DNA of 64,000 nucleotides from Alloalcanivorax profundimaris (GTDB lineage Bacteria > Pseudomonadota > Gammaproteobacteria > Pseudomonadales > Alcanivoracaceae): positions 50,666 through 114,665 of the forward strand of contig NZ_JABJWH010000033.1 in the NCBI RefSeq assembly GCF_015265435.1, given 5' to 3'. The translations under genes were made by a program, and so were the position numbers. The stretch's first letter is position 1. Each line of letters starts with the position of its first letter. Below are positions 37,943 to 48,676 of the stretch, piece after piece. Under the pieces are notes generated by a model. That model saw only the letters and a program-made list of their open reading frames with translations. It searched no databases and was not told the origin of the DNA.

Positions 37943-38677
37943 ATGCGAATTCTGTATCAATTCCCGATTTCCCACTACTGCGAGAAGACCCGCTGGCAAC
38001 TGGACCACAAGGGCCTCGATTACCGGACGCGCAATCTGCTGCCCGGCCCGCACCGCCTGCGCACCCAGTGGCTGGCGCGCATCAACACCCTGCCGATCCT
38101 GCGTGACGGCGACCGCACGGTGGGGGATTCCACCAAGATCGCCTACTACCTGGAAAAGTATTATCCGACCCGGCCCCTGGTGCCCGAGGACGCCGACAGC
38201 CGCGCCCGGGTGATCGAGCTGGAGCAGCACTTCGACCGGTTCGCGGTGCATGTGCGCCGCTGGCTCTACGGCCAGGTGCTGGACCGCCCGGAGATCATGG
38301 ACGCCATGCTCGACCCCTACCGTCTGCCGGGCCCGATCAAGCGCGCCCTGGTGCCGCTTACCCGGGAGGGCGTGCGCCGGCTGTACGCCATCAAGCCCAA
38401 GGCGGTGGTGTATTCCGAGCAGCGCGTGGAGGAGGGGCTGGCCCTGGTGGAGGAGTCATTGCGCCGGGGCGCCGGGGATTATCTGGTGGCGGACCGGCTG
38501 ACCCTGGCGGACATCAGCGCCGCGGCCCTGATGGCGCCTCTGGTGAGCCCGCCGGGCACGCCCTGGGACGTGTTCGACGAAACCGAGCTGCCGGCGTCGT
38601 TGCAAAAGAAGCTCAACGATATGCGGGAGCGGCCGGCGGGGCAGTGGATTCTGGAGCGCTATCGCACCGATCGTTAG
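37943..38677 (+). CDS. glutathione S-transferase family protein
   Basis: 244 residues. The N-terminal thioredoxin-like half has ISHYCEKTRWQLDHKGLDYRTR with the SHYCEK catalytic segment; NTLPILRDGD and DSTKIAYYLEKYYP bind glutathione. The C-terminal half is helical (DRLTLADISAAALMAP). Likely detoxification or redox role. Convergent with pth. Confidence 0.88.
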   Translation: MRILYQFPISHYCEKTRWQLDHKGLDYRTRNLLPGPHRLRTQWLARINTLPILRDGDRTVGDSTKIAYYLEKYYPTRPLVPEDADSRARVIELEQHFDRFAVHVRRWLYGQVLDRPEIMDAMLDPYRLPGPIKRALVPLTREGVRRLYAIKPKAVVYSEQRVEEGLALVEESLRRGAGDYLVADRLTLADISAAALMAPLVSPPGTPWDVFDETELPASLQKKLNDMRERPAGQWILERYRTDR

Positions 38678-38701
38678 CGCGGTGCGAGGTCACGGACGCT
38701 T

Positions 38702-38744
38702 TGTAGGAGCGGCCGGGCGGCGCTCCGCTTCAGCCGCGATTCGG
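38702..38744. repeat. REP-like element between gst and pth
   Basis: TGTAGGAGCGGC then GCCGCGATT near the end, the same long form as 40122-40160. It lies in the short convergent gap, where it could also act as a terminator hairpin. Confidence 0.8.
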
Positions 38745-38754
38745 GCGTCTGAAA

Positions 38755-39342
38755 TTAGGCGCGGAAGCCGTTCAGGCTGTTCATGGCGATGTCGAGGTCA
38801 CCGCGCAGCAGATCCGGGGTGAAGCGTACCGCCTCGTCGATGGCCCGCTCGATCTTGTCCCGGTCGGCGGGGGAGGGCTTGCCGAGCACATAGGGGGTGA
38901 CCAGATCGGCGCTGCCGGGATGGCCGATGCCGATGCGCAGGCGGTGGAAATCCTTGCGGTTGGCATGGCGGGCGATGATGTCGCGCAGGCCGTTGTGGCC
39001 GCCGTGGCCGCCGCCCTGCTTGAAGCGGGCCACGCCGGGAGGCAGGTCCAGCTCATCGTGGGCCACCAGCATTTGCGTGACGGGGATCTTGAAGAAATTC
39101 GCCAGCGCCGAGGTGGCCTGGCCGCTGCGGTTCATATAGGTGGTGGGCACCAGCAGGCGAACGGTTTCGCCCTCGAACTGAAAGGTGCCGGTGAGGCCGA
39201 AGTATTTCTTGTCCTCGGAAAGGAAGATGCCCTGGGCACGGGCCAGGGCATCGATGTACCACACACCGGTATTGTGACGGGTGGCGTCGTATTCGGGGCC
39301 CGGGTTGCCCAGGCCCACGATCAGTCGTACCGGATCCGTCAC
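38755..39342 (-). CDS. pth: peptidyl-tRNA hydrolase
   Basis: 195 residues. [21 protein letters not shown] contains the catalytic His, [15 protein letters not shown] and [28 protein letters not shown] the remaining active-site residues. It frees tRNA from peptidyl-tRNA. Sits 8 nt behind rplY. Confidence 0.97.
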   Translation of the reverse strand: MTDPVRLIVGLGNPGPEYDATRHNTGVWYIDALARAQGIFLSEDKKYFGLTGTFQFEGETVRLLVPTTYMNRSGQATSALANFFKIPVTQMLVAHDELDLPPGVARFKQGGGHGGHNGLRDIIARHANRKDFHRLRIGIGHPGSADLVTPYVLGKPSPADRDKIERAIDEAVRFTPDLLRGDLDIAMNSLNGFRA

Positions 39343-39350
39343 GGCGCGGG

Positions 39351-40010
39351 TTATTCCTTGTCGGCGTCGTCGTCTTCGCCGGCGGCTTCCTCGCCACCTT
39401 CCTCGCCTTCTTCTTCCTCGGCGCGGACTTTCGGCTTGTGCACGGCGACCACCGGCTGGTCATGGTCCTCGCCATGGGTCAGCTCGACGATTTCCACGCC
39501 GCCCGGCAGTTTGATCTCGGACAGGTGGATCACCTGGTCGAGTTCCACGGACGCCATGTCCACTTCCAGGTACTCGGGCAGGTTCTTCGGCAGACAGCTG
39601 ATTTCCACTTCGGAGATGTTGCGGTGGATCTCGCCGCCCTGTTTCTTCACGCCGATGCAGGCTTCTTCGTTGGTGAAGTGCACCGGGACCACCATGGTGA
39701 TCTTGTGGGTGGCGTCCACGCGCATGAAGTCGGCGTGGATCGGGAAGCCACGGGCCGGATCGCGCTGCAGATCGCGCAGTACCGCCTGCTGGGTCTTGCC
39801 GTCCAGCTTGAGGCTGAGGATGTGGCTGTAGAAGGCCTCGGTTTCCAGGGCTTTCTTCAGCTCACGGGATTCCAGGGAAATCATCTGCGGCTCGGCGTCG
39901 CCGCCGTAGATGATGCCGGGAATCCGGCCTTGCAGACGACGCAGGCGGCGGCTCGCACCTTTCCCCGTGTCGCTGCGGCTTTCCGCGGTCAGTTCGAATT
40001 CGTTGGACAT
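39351..40010 (-). CDS. rplY: 50S ribosomal protein L25 / general stress protein Ctc
   Basis: 219 residues: a long Ctc-type form with an N-terminal L25 domain ([17 protein letters not shown]) and a C-terminal TL5-like domain ending in a strongly acidic tail (runs of Glu and Asp). Binds 5S rRNA. The acidic tail explains the repetitive DNA near 39360-39420. Confidence 0.95.
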   Translation of the reverse strand: MSNEFELTAESRSDTGKGASRRLRRLQGRIPGIIYGGDAEPQMISLESRELKKALETEAFYSHILSLKLDGKTQQAVLRDLQRDPARGFPIHADFMRVDATHKITMVVPVHFTNEEACIGVKKQGGEIHRNISEVEISCLPKNLPEYLEVDMASVELDQVIHLSEIKLPGGVEIVELTHGEDHDQPVVAVHKPKVRAEEEEGEEGGEEAAGEDDDADKE

Positions 40011-40121
40011 GTCGATGTCTCCATAAGGCTTCCCGCCGCCCCGCGACCAGGCGCGATGGGAAGGGTTGCTAAAAGGGGGCCGGATTATGCCGGAAATCTG
40101 GCCGGCAGGCCAGAAGTTGAT

Positions 40122-40205
40122 GTAGGAGCGGCCGGGCGGCGCTCCGCTTTAGCCGCGATTGGCGCCGGAATCAGGCTCCGGATCGCGGCTAAAGCCGCTC
40201 CTACA
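40122..40205. repeat. inverted pair of REP-like elements between rplY and prs
   Basis: Long-form copy TGTAGGAGCGGCC...TTTAGCCGCGATT (40122-40160) facing GATCGCGGCTAAAGCCGCTCCTACA (40181-40205). Same arrangement as 22630-22723. They stand between the prs stop and rplY start and could modulate readthrough in this operon. Confidence 0.8.
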
Positions 40206-40220
40206 GCGGTGAAGGAGGGG

Positions 40221-41180
<960 letters not shown>

Positions 41181-41239
41181 TGGCGTCCCCTGGCTATCAG
41201 CTGATGGATTGCGGGGAACCGCGTTCCCTTATAAGAAGA

Positions 41240-41315
41240 TGGCTGGGGTACCAGGACTCGAACCTGGGAATGACGGGATCAAAACCCGCTGCCTTACCAA
41301 CTTGGCTATACCCCA
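41240..41315 (-). tRNA. tRNA-Gln (anticodon TTG)
   Basis: 76 nt on the minus strand: acceptor arms TGGGGTA/TACCCCA, anticodon arm GCGGG-TTTTGAT-CCCGT with TTG anticodon, T-arm CCAGG-TTCGAGT-CCTGG, and encoded CCA. Lies between ispE and prs, the standard pseudomonad place. Confidence 0.95.
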
Positions 41316-41326
41316 ACACTAACCGG

Positions 41327-42238
41327 TCAGGTGGCGTTGTCGTTGAACGCCGGACCTGGATCTTGTTGGGCTCGAAGCGTCGCCAGTGCCTCGTGGAGAG
41401 GTGAGAGTTGAGTGCTTCGAGCCACGAAAGCTTTCCAGTTTTTCGGCAAGCGCCGCTGAAGATCGCGGGCCGCTTGCGCCCCGGCAAGGCGTGCGAAACA
41501 GCAGGCGCCGGTGCCGGTCATGCGGGCGTTGCCCGCTTCGCGTTGGAGCCAGTCGAGCGCGTTATCCACTGCTGGATAAAGGCGCCGGGCCACGGCTTCA
41601 CAGTCGTTGTGAAAGCGTTCCAGGGTGGCCGCCCCAAGCGAGGCCGGTAATGTAATGGCGGGGGTGTGCCTTGTCAATTCCCCGTCGCCGAAAATTCGAG
41701 CGGTTGGAACGGCCACCCCCGGATCCACCACCAGAAACCATTGTTCCGGCAATTCAACGGCTTGCAGACGCTCGCCCACGCCCTCCGCCCAGGCGTTGCG
41801 GCCGCGCACGAACACCGGCACGTCGGCGCCCAGGCGCAGGCCCAGCCCGGCCAGCCGCTCCTCGTCCAGGCCCAGGCCCCACAGATGGTTGAGCCCGCAC
41901 AGGGCGGTGGCCGCGTCCGAGGAGCCGCCGCCCACGCCGCCGCCGGCGGGCAGGCGTTTCTCCAGGTGCAGACGCGCGCCCAGGTTGGTGCCGGTGACGT
42001 CGCGCAGCAGCCGGGCGGCGCGCAGAACCAGGTTGCTCTCGTCCACCGGCGGATCCGGCCGGTCGCAGCTCAGGGTCAGCTCGTCGGCGGCCTGGAAGTG
42101 CAGGGTGTCGCCATGGTCGAGCAGGGCGAACAGGGTCTGCAGCTCGTGGTAGCCGTCGGCGCGCCGGCCGGTGATGTGCAGGAACAGGTTCAGCTTGGCC
42201 GGCGCCGGCAGCGAAAAACGGACCGGGGAGGCGGTCAT
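41327..42238 (-). CDS. ispE: 4-diphosphocytidyl-2-C-methyl-D-erythritol kinase
   Basis: 303 residues from the ATG at 42238, which overlaps the lolB stop in ATGA; an ATG five codons earlier would overlap lolB further and is less likely. GHMP-kinase motifs: PAPAKLNLFLHITGRRADGYHEL and the ATP loop LPAGGGVGGGSSDAATAL. Fourth step of the MEP isoprenoid pathway. Confidence 0.96.
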   Translation of the reverse strand: MTASPVRFSLPAPAKLNLFLHITGRRADGYHELQTLFALLDHGDTLHFQAADELTLSCDRPDPPVDESNLVLRAARLLRDVTGTNLGARLHLEKRLPAGGGVGGGSSDAATALCGLNHLWGLGLDEERLAGLGLRLGADVPVFVRGRNAWAEGVGERLQAVELPEQWFLVVDPGVAVPTARIFGDGELTRHTPAITLPASLGAATLERFHNDCEAVARRLYPAVDNALDWLQREAGNARMTGTGACCFARLAGAQAARDLQRRLPKNWKAFVARSTQLSPLHEALATLRAQQDPGPAFNDNAT

Positions 42239-42801
42239 GGCAGCGGCTGCCACTCGCGGATCAGAAGAGTAAAGCGGTTGGCCTCCTGCTCCGCCTTGAT
42301 GCGGTGGGGCAAGGCCACCCGGCCCACCGGCTCATAGCGGTCGAACTCCAGCTCCCAGCCCAACTGGCGCAGCCGCACCAGCTGGCCGGCCTCGTTCTCT
42401 TCCGCGTCCGCCGGGGCGCCGGGCCAGACCAGGCCGCGGCTCCAGTATTCCAGCGCCGACACCGGCAGCCAGAAGCCGGTCAGGTGCCAGGCCAGCTCCC
42501 CGGGGGAGCGCGCCTGCCACTGGCCCTTGGCGGTTTCCAGGCGCGCCATGCCCGGCCGCCAGGTCAGCTCCGCGCTGCCGAAACCGAGCGGGCCGGAGAA
42601 GTGGATGGCGCCGTGGCGCGGCGCCTGCTCCCAATCGAAGGTGGCGGAGCCGCCGTCCTCCGGGGTGCGGTAGCCGAGCTTGCCGTTCATTTCCCAGCGT
42701 TTGATCTGCTCGGGCCGGGTGAAATCGCCGGTGGTCACCGGGCGGGTCTGGCAGGCGCTCAACAGCAGCGCCAGCACGGGAAGCCACCAAAGCCGTGTCA
42801 C
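42235..42801 (-). CDS. lolB: outer-membrane lipoprotein receptor LolB
   Basis: 188 residues starting with GTG seven bases after GGAGG; the far longer open frame upstream is a shadow of the TPR gene. Signal peptide and lipobox LLLSACQT give an outer-membrane lipoprotein; RWEMNGKLGYRTPEDGGSATFDWEQ is the LolB pattern. It receives lipoproteins from LolA. Overlaps the TPR gene (GTGA) and ispE (ATGA). Confidence 0.93.
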   Translation of the reverse strand: MTRLWWLPVLALLLSACQTRPVTTGDFTRPEQIKRWEMNGKLGYRTPEDGGSATFDWEQAPRHGAIHFSGPLGFGSAELTWRPGMARLETAKGQWQARSPGELAWHLTGFWLPVSALEYWSRGLVWPGAPADAEENEAGQLVRLRQLGWELEFDRYEPVGRVALPHRIKAEQEANRFTLLIREWQPLP

Positions 42802-44498
42802 AGGGTTACCTCCAGGCGTTCCAGGGTGTCGCGCAGCGTGTCGGCGTCGGGCTGGTTGGCCAGGGCGGCGGACCAGACCGCGCGCGCGGTCTCCTGGTCG
42901 CCCAGGGCCCAAAGCACCTCGCCCAGGTGGGCGCTCACTTCCGCGTCGGGCATGAGGGCATGGGCACGGCGCAGGTATTCCAGGGCCTCTTCCAGGCGCC
43001 CCTGGCGGTACAGCACCCAGCCCATGGAGTCGAGAATCGCCGGGTCCTGGGGCTGCTGGGCCAGGGCCCGGCGGATCATGTCCTCGGCCCGGTCCAGGCG
43101 CACGCCCCGGTCCGCCCAGGTGTAGCCCAGGGCGTTGAGCGCGCCGGCATCGTCCGGGTGCAGTGCCAGCACCCGTTTCAGGTCCGCTTCCATGCGTTGG
43201 TCCTGGCCCAGGCCGCCGGCGGTCATGGCGCGGGCGTAGAGCAGGTCCGGGTTGTCCGGGTCCGCTTCCAGGGCGTGGTCGAGCAATGTCAGGGCGCTTT
43301 CGCCGTCGCCCTGGGCCTTGCGCATTTCCGCTTCGCTGATCCACAGCAGATCGGCCCGTTCCGGGTACTGGCGGGTCAGGCTGGTGATCAACGCGTGGCC
43401 CCGGTCGCCGCGGCCGCTGGCGTACAGCAGGCGGGCGGCCTGCACCTGGGCCTGCAGGGCGTCGGCCCCTTTCACCTTCAGGTAGTAGTCGATGGCCTGG
43501 TCGGCGTCGCCGGCGGCTTCCGCCGCCTGGCCCAGCCGCAGGCGCATGTCGTCGGGCCGGTAGCCGCGCCGCAGCAGGTCGCGAAGCAGGGTGCGCGCGG
43601 TGTCGCCGGCGCCGGCTTCCAGGGCGATCAGCGCCAGGGAGTAGCGCAGGTCCAGGTCGTCCGGGTTCTGCTCGGCGAGAATCATGAGCTGCTCGCGGGC
43701 CTGGTCCTGGCGGTTGGCGGCCAGCAGCAGGCGCACATAGGCCAGGCGTGGGCGGCGGTTGTCCGGGTGATCCTCCACCTGGGCCCGGGCGCGGCGCAGG
43801 GCTTTCTTGTGCTCGCCGCTTTCGAACAGCAGCCGGGCTTCCAGCAGGGCCGCTTCCATATGCTCCGGATCCTGGTCCAGGGCGTGCTCCACCGCCTCCA
43901 TGGCGCCGGGCAGGTCGCCCTGCTGACGCCGGTCCAGGGCGCGGGCGTACCACAGCGGCGCCTGGTCCGGGTAGCGTTCCGCCAACTGCGACAGTGCCTT
44001 GAGCAACTGTTGATTGTCGTTGTCGCTCAGGTTGCTGGCCTCGGCCACCAGGGGCAGCAGGGCCTCGCTGCCGTGCCCGGCCAGCAGCCGGTCGATGAAG
44101 CCGGCGGCGCCGTCGCTGTTACCCAGCTGGATGTCGGCCAGGGCCGCCAGGCGCAGGGCGTCGGCGTTGGCGGGCTCGCGCTCCAGCCACAGGCCGGCCA
44201 GCTGGCGGGCCCGTTCCGGTTGCTCCAGATAGGTGGCCAGCTTGGTGGCCTGGCTGATCACTTCCGGGTCGTGGGTGGATTCCGCGGCGCGGCCATAATA
44301 GTCCAGGGTGACCCCCAGGCTCTGCCGTTGCGCGGCGCTCTCCGCCACCAGCAGATCGCCGAGGGTCTCGCCGTCGTACTCGATGGGGGGCAGGTCGCGG
44401 GGTTCGGGGGCCGGCGTCGGCGCCGGTTGGGAGGGGGTCTGGGCGCAGCCCGCCAGGGTCAGGAGGGCGGCGACAACAAGCGATGGGCGTGCGTTCAT
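42798..44498 (-). CDS. tetratricopeptide-repeat lipoprotein
   Basis: 566 residues. Signal peptide with lipobox LLTLAGCAQ and then a Pro-rich linker. The rest is a series of helix pairs with TPR spacing (for example ALDQDPEHMEAALLEARLLFESGEHKKAL and ALGYTWADRGVRLDRAEDMIRRALAQQPQDPAILDSMGWVLYRQGRLEEAL). Matches the TPR gene found between hemA and lolB in Pseudomonas. Function: a protein-interaction scaffold in the envelope; no partner known. Confidence 0.9.
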   Translation of the reverse strand: MNARPSLVVAALLTLAGCAQTPSQPAPTPAPEPRDLPPIEYDGETLGDLLVAESAAQRQSLGVTLDYYGRAAESTHDPEVISQATKLATYLEQPERARQLAGLWLEREPANADALRLAALADIQLGNSDGAAGFIDRLLAGHGSEALLPLVAEASNLSDNDNQQLLKALSQLAERYPDQAPLWYARALDRRQQGDLPGAMEAVEHALDQDPEHMEAALLEARLLFESGEHKKALRRARAQVEDHPDNRRPRLAYVRLLLAANRQDQAREQLMILAEQNPDDLDLRYSLALIALEAGAGDTARTLLRDLLRRGYRPDDMRLRLGQAAEAAGDADQAIDYYLKVKGADALQAQVQAARLLYASGRGDRGHALITSLTRQYPERADLLWISEAEMRKAQGDGESALTLLDHALEADPDNPDLLYARAMTAGGLGQDQRMEADLKRVLALHPDDAGALNALGYTWADRGVRLDRAEDMIRRALAQQPQDPAILDSMGWVLYRQGRLEEALEYLRRAHALMPDAEVSAHLGEVLWALGDQETARAVWSAALANQPDADTLRDTLERLEVTL

Positions 44499-44600
44499 CG
44501 GCGATTCAGTCCTCGAATTGAGCGGCTATCATTGCACACCAGCCGGCCGCACCCAAGGATTCGAGGGCCTGTCGTTCACCGGGTTGAGGGCCGTAGCACA

Positions 44601-44629
44601 TTGTTTTAAGGGGCTGTTTCGCGCAAAAT
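44601..44629 (+). promoter_or_regulatory. candidate sigma70 promoter of hemA-prfA-prmC-moeB
   Basis: TTGTTT (44601-44606), 17-nt spacer, CAAAAT (44624-44629). Start of transcription about 48 nt before the hemA ATG. Each hexamer has four matches or so to consensus. Confidence 0.45.
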
Positions 44630-44683
44630 GCGACACCCTTGCGCGTGTCTGGTACCTATCCCATCGGGTCGTCGTCATTTCCT

Positions 44684-45958
44684 ATGAAGCTGATCGCAGC
44701 CGGCGTTAATCACACCACCGCGGACGTGGAGTTACGCGAGCAGCTGGCGTTCTCCGCCGACCAGGCGGACCGGGCGCTGGACCGGCTGCGCGAGCTTCCC
44801 GGCGTGCGTGAAGCGGCCTTGCTGTCCACCTGCAACCGTACCGAGCTGTACTGCCTGGTGGACGGCGACGCCCTGGACGTGGCCGGCTGGCTGGCCCGGG
44901 AGCGGAGCATGGCCCTGGACCGGATTCGCCCGGTTCTTTATCAACATCACGGCGACCAGGCCCTGGAACACATGATGCGCGTGGCCGGCGGGCTGGATTC
45001 CCTGGTGCTGGGTGAGCCGCAGATTCTCGGTCAGATGCGTGACGCCTACGCCCGCGCCCATGAAGTGGGGCTGATCAACGGCGAGCTGGGCCGGGTATTC
45101 CAGGACGTGTTCTCGGCGGCCAAGCGCATCCGCACGGAAACCGGCATCGGCGCCAACCCGGTGTCGGTGGCCTACGCGGCGGTGTCCTTCGCGCGGCATA
45201 TTTTCGCCGACCTGAAAAAGAGCCGCGCGTTGCTGATCGGCGCCGGCGAGATGATCGAGCTGGTGGCCCGGCACCTGGAGGAACAGCAGGTGCGCGAGAT
45301 CGTGATCGCCAACCGCACCGCCGAGCGCGCCGAGGCCCTGGCCGCCGAGGTGGGCGGGCGCGGCATTACCCTTGAGGAACTGCCGGTGGCCCTGGAGCAC
45401 GCCGACATTCTTATCGCCTGCACCGCGGCGCCGATTCCGATCCTCGGCAAGGGCACCGTGGAAAGCGCCCTCAAGCGCCGCCGCCACAAGCCCATGTTCA
45501 TGGTGGACATCGCCGTGCCCCGGGACATCGAACCGGAAGTGGGCGAGATGGACGACGTTTACCTGTACACCGTGGACCACCTCCAGGAAGCGATCCAGGA
45601 GAATGTGCGCGCCCGCCAGCAGGCCGCCGAGGAAGCCGCCGAACTGATCGCCGAGGCGGTGCGCCAGCACCACCGCACCCGGCGCGAGAAACGCGCCGTG
45701 GGCGTGCTGCGCGACTACCGCCGCCAGCGTACCGAGCTGGCCGACCAGGAACTGGAACGGGCTCTGGCGCAGCTGCGCCAGGGCACCGATCCGGAGGAAG
45801 TGCTGCGCCGCTTCAAGCACAGCCTGGTGAACAAATGGCTGCACCGGCCCAGCGTCACCCTGCGCCGGCTGGCCGCGGAGGACCGCGCCGAGGCATTGCT
45901 GATGGCCCGGGAAATTCTGCTTGATCAGGACGGCGAGGCGTCCAGCGAGGAATCATGA
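44684..45958 (+). CDS. hemA: glutamyl-tRNA reductase
   Basis: 424 residues from the ATG at 44684 ([19 protein letters not shown]); residues upstream of it do not match the family. [11 protein letters not shown] holds the catalytic Cys, [19 protein letters not shown] is the signature, and [16 protein letters not shown] the NADPH fold. First step of tetrapyrrole synthesis, which also supplies heme for the P450. The ribosome binding site is weak. Overlaps prfA by four bases. Confidence 0.97.
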   Translation: MKLIAAGVNHTTADVELREQLAFSADQADRALDRLRELPGVREAALLSTCNRTELYCLVDGDALDVAGWLARERSMALDRIRPVLYQHHGDQALEHMMRVAGGLDSLVLGEPQILGQMRDAYARAHEVGLINGELGRVFQDVFSAAKRIRTETGIGANPVSVAYAAVSFARHIFADLKKSRALLIGAGEMIELVARHLEEQQVREIVIANRTAERAEALAAEVGGRGITLEELPVALEHADILIACTAAPIPILGKGTVESALKRRRHKPMFMVDIAVPRDIEPEVGEMDDVYLYTVDHLQEAIQENVRARQQAAEEAAELIAEAVRQHHRTRREKRAVGVLRDYRRQRTELADQELERALAQLRQGTDPEEVLRRFKHSLVNKWLHRPSVTLRRLAAEDRAEALLMAREILLDQDGEASSEES

Positions 45959-47046
45959 AGGCGTCCCTGGAAAACAAACTGGAAAAACTGGTCGAGCGGT
46001 TCGAGGAAATCAGCGGCCTGCTGGCGGACCCGGACGTGATCGCCGAGCAGAATCGCTTTCGCGGCCTGTCCAAGGAGTACGCGGAGCTGGAGCCGGTGAT
46101 CAAGGGTTACCGGGAATACCGCGCCACCGCCGAGAACCTGGACACCGCCCGCGCCCTGCTCGACGACAGCGACCCGGACATGCGTGAAATGGGCGCCGAG
46201 GAAGTCAGTGAAGGCGAGCAACGCCTGCAGGTGCTGGACGACGAACTGCAGCGGCTGATGCTGCCCAAGGACCCCCGCGACAGCGCCGGCGTCTACCTGG
46301 AAATCCGCGCCGGCACCGGCGGCGATGAGGCGGCCCTGTTCGCCGGTGATCTGTTCCGCATGTATTCGCGCTACGCGGATCACATGGGCTGGAAGGTGGA
46401 AGTGGTGAGCGCCAGCGAGGGCGAGCACGGCGGCTACAAGGAAGTGATCGCGCGCATCGCCGGCGACGGCGTTTACTCCCGGCTCAAGTTCGAATCCGGC
46501 GCCCACCGTGTGCAGCGGGTGCCGGCCACCGAATCCCAGGGCCGCATTCATACCTCCGCCTGCACCGTGGCGATCCTCGCCGAGGCGGAGGACGCCGGCG
46601 ACATCGAGATCCGCAACGAGGATCTGCGCATCGACACCTACCGCTCCTCCGGCGCCGGCGGCCAGCACGTCAACACCACCGACTCGGCGGTGCGCATCAC
46701 CCACCTGCCCACCGGCGTGGTGGTGGAGTGCCAGGACGAACGCAGCCAGCACAAGAACAAGGCCAAGGCCATGTCGTTGCTGAAGGCGAAACTGCTCGAC
46801 GCCCGCGAGACCGCCACCCAGGCGGAGCAGGCCGCGGAGCGCAAATCCCTGGTCGGCTCCGGCGACCGGTCCGAGCGCATCCGCACCTACAACTTTCCCC
46901 AGGGCCGGCTCACCGACCACCGCATCAACCTGACCCTCTACCGGCTCAACGAGATCGTCGCCGGTGATCTGGACGAGGTGGTCGGCGCGTTGCTCGCCGA
47001 ACACCAGGCGGAGCAACTGGCGGCCCTGGCCGAGGGCCAGGGCTGA
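45955..47046 (+). CDS. prfA: peptide chain release factor 1
   Basis: 363 residues. The PxT codon-recognition tripeptide is in RVPATESQG, the GGQ motif in [20 protein letters not shown]. Releases peptides at UAA and UAG. Followed after 4 nt by prmC, which methylates the Gln of GGQ. Confidence 0.97.
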   Translation: MKASLENKLEKLVERFEEISGLLADPDVIAEQNRFRGLSKEYAELEPVIKGYREYRATAENLDTARALLDDSDPDMREMGAEEVSEGEQRLQVLDDELQRLMLPKDPRDSAGVYLEIRAGTGGDEAALFAGDLFRMYSRYADHMGWKVEVVSASEGEHGGYKEVIARIAGDGVYSRLKFESGAHRVQRVPATESQGRIHTSACTVAILAEAEDAGDIEIRNEDLRIDTYRSSGAGGQHVNTTDSAVRITHLPTGVVVECQDERSQHKNKAKAMSLLKAKLLDARETATQAEQAAERKSLVGSGDRSERIRTYNFPQGRLTDHRINLTLYRLNEIVAGDLDEVVGALLAEHQAEQLAALAEGQG

Positions 47047-47050
47047 CGCC

Positions 47051-47872
47051 GTGCGCATCGACGAGGCGCTGCGCTTGGCCCGGGACGCCCTGACCGCGTC
47101 GCCGACCCCGCGCCTGGACGCGGAACTGCTGCTCGGCCGGGTGCTGGGCCGCGACCGGAGCTACTTCTACACCTGGCCGGAAAAACAACTGGACGGCGAC
47201 CAGCAACGGCTGTTCGAGCTGCTGGTGAAACGCCGCGCCGCCGGCGAGCCGGTGGCCCACCTCACCGGAGAGCGGGAATTCTTCGGCCGCCGTTTCGTGG
47301 TCACCGCCGCCACTCTGATTCCCCGCCCGGACACCGAAACCCTGGTGGAAGCGGCACTGGAGACCCTGCCGGACATGCCGTTTAGGGCGGTGGACCTGGG
47401 CACCGGCACCGGCGCCGTGGGCCTCAGCCTGGCCCTGGAACGGCCCGCCTGGCGGGTTACCCTCACCGACGCCAGCGCCGCCGCTCTGGCGGTGGCCCGG
47501 GACAACGCCGAGGCGCTCGGCGCCAACGTCACCCTGCTGCGCGGCGACTGGCTGGAAGCCCTGGCCGGGCCCTTCGATCTGATCATCAGCAACCCGCCCT
47601 ACGTGGACCCGGACGATCATCACCTGGAACAGGGCGATGTGCGCCATGAACCCCGCTCCGCCCTGGCCGCCCACGACCGTGGCCTGGCGGACCTGCGCGT
47701 GATCACCGCCCAGGCCCGGGAACGGCTCGCCGACGGCGGCTGGCTGATGCTCGAACACGGCCACGACCAGGGCTCGCTGGTGCGCCGGCTGCTCGCCGAC
47801 CACGGCTTCCAGGACGTCACCACCCGGGGCGACCTGGGCGGCAACGACAGGGTAACCTTGGGTCATGTCTAA
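47051..47872 (+). CDS. prmC: protein-(glutamine-N5) methyltransferase, release-factor specific
   Basis: 273 residues with GTG start; the frame is open before it but lies inside prfA. VDLGTGTGAVGLSLALE binds SAM and ISNPPYVDPDD is the NPPY active site. Modifies the GGQ glutamine of RF1/RF2. Overlaps moeB by 8 nt. Confidence 0.95.
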   Translation: MRIDEALRLARDALTASPTPRLDAELLLGRVLGRDRSYFYTWPEKQLDGDQQRLFELLVKRRAAGEPVAHLTGEREFFGRRFVVTAATLIPRPDTETLVEAALETLPDMPFRAVDLGTGTGAVGLSLALERPAWRVTLTDASAAALAVARDNAEALGANVTLLRGDWLEALAGPFDLIISNPPYVDPDDHHLEQGDVRHEPRSALAAHDRGLADLRVITAQARERLADGGWLMLEHGHDQGSLVRRLLADHGFQDVTTRGDLGGNDRVTLGHV

Positions 47873-48629
47873 CCAAGAAGTGTTCAGCGACGACCAATTG
47901 CAACGCTACAGCCGGCAACTGCTGGTGGCGGAGTTCGACCTGGACGGCCAGGAGGCCATCGCTGGCGCCACCGTGCTGCTGGTGGGCTGCGGCGGCCTGG
48001 CCAATCCGGCCGCCCTGTACCTGGCCGGCGCCGGGGTGGGGCGGTTGATTCTGGTCGACGATGACACGGTGGACACCAGCAACCTGCACCGCCAGATCGC
48101 CTTCCGGGGCGACCAGGTGGGGCAGGGCAAGGCCGCCGCGCTGGCCGCCCAGCTCAACGCCCTGAACCCGGACGTGACGGTGGAGCCCCACGCCGCCATG
48201 GCCGGCGATGACTGGCTGGACCAGCAGCTGCCCGGGGTGGATCTGGTGCTGGACTGCTGCGACAACTTCGCCACCCGCCAGGCCATCAACGCCGCCTGCG
48301 TGCGCCACCGCAAACCCCTGGTCAGCGGCGCCGCCATCCGCCTGGACGGCCAACTCGCCGCCTTCGACCTGCGCGACCCGGACAGCGCCTGCTACGCCTG
48401 CGTGTACGGTGACGGCACAGACGGCGATCTGGCCTGCAGCGAAGCCGGCATCCTCGGTCCGGTGGTGGGCACCATCGGCACCCTGCAGGCGTTGCTCGCC
48501 CTGCACCTGCTCACCGGCAAACCGGTGGCGCCGCGCCTGCGGCTGTTCGATGGTCGTACCCTGTCCTGGCGCGAGATGGCGTTTCGCAAGGACCCCGCCT
48601 GCCCGGTGTGCGCTCGGTCCCGGACATAA
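47865..48629 (+). CDS. moeB: molybdopterin-synthase adenylyltransferase (HesA/MoeB/ThiF family)
   Basis: 254 residues. ATP-binding VLLVGCGGLANPAALYLAGAGVG, then DTVDTSNLHRQIAF and the C-terminal Cys pair CPVCARS for zinc with CYACVYG. Activates the MoaD C-terminus for molybdopterin. End of the hemA operon; in Pseudomonas murI follows, here a DUF2339 gene instead. Confidence 0.93.
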   Translation: MSNQEVFSDDQLQRYSRQLLVAEFDLDGQEAIAGATVLLVGCGGLANPAALYLAGAGVGRLILVDDDTVDTSNLHRQIAFRGDQVGQGKAAALAAQLNALNPDVTVEPHAAMAGDDWLDQQLPGVDLVLDCCDNFATRQAINAACVRHRKPLVSGAAIRLDGQLAAFDLRDPDSACYACVYGDGTDGDLACSEAGILGPVVGTIGTLQALLALHLLTGKPVAPRLRLFDGRTLSWREMAFRKDPACPVCARSRT

Positions 48630-48676
48630 GCCGGCAAACGGTATTCAATCGGCGCTATTCAATCTGAGGGATGGGA

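Noticed and set aside
42235..43953. 572-codon version of the lolB frame
   Set aside because: The first two thirds are an out-of-frame reading of the TPR gene; the GTG start at 42801 with GGAGG gives the true lipoprotein signal peptide.
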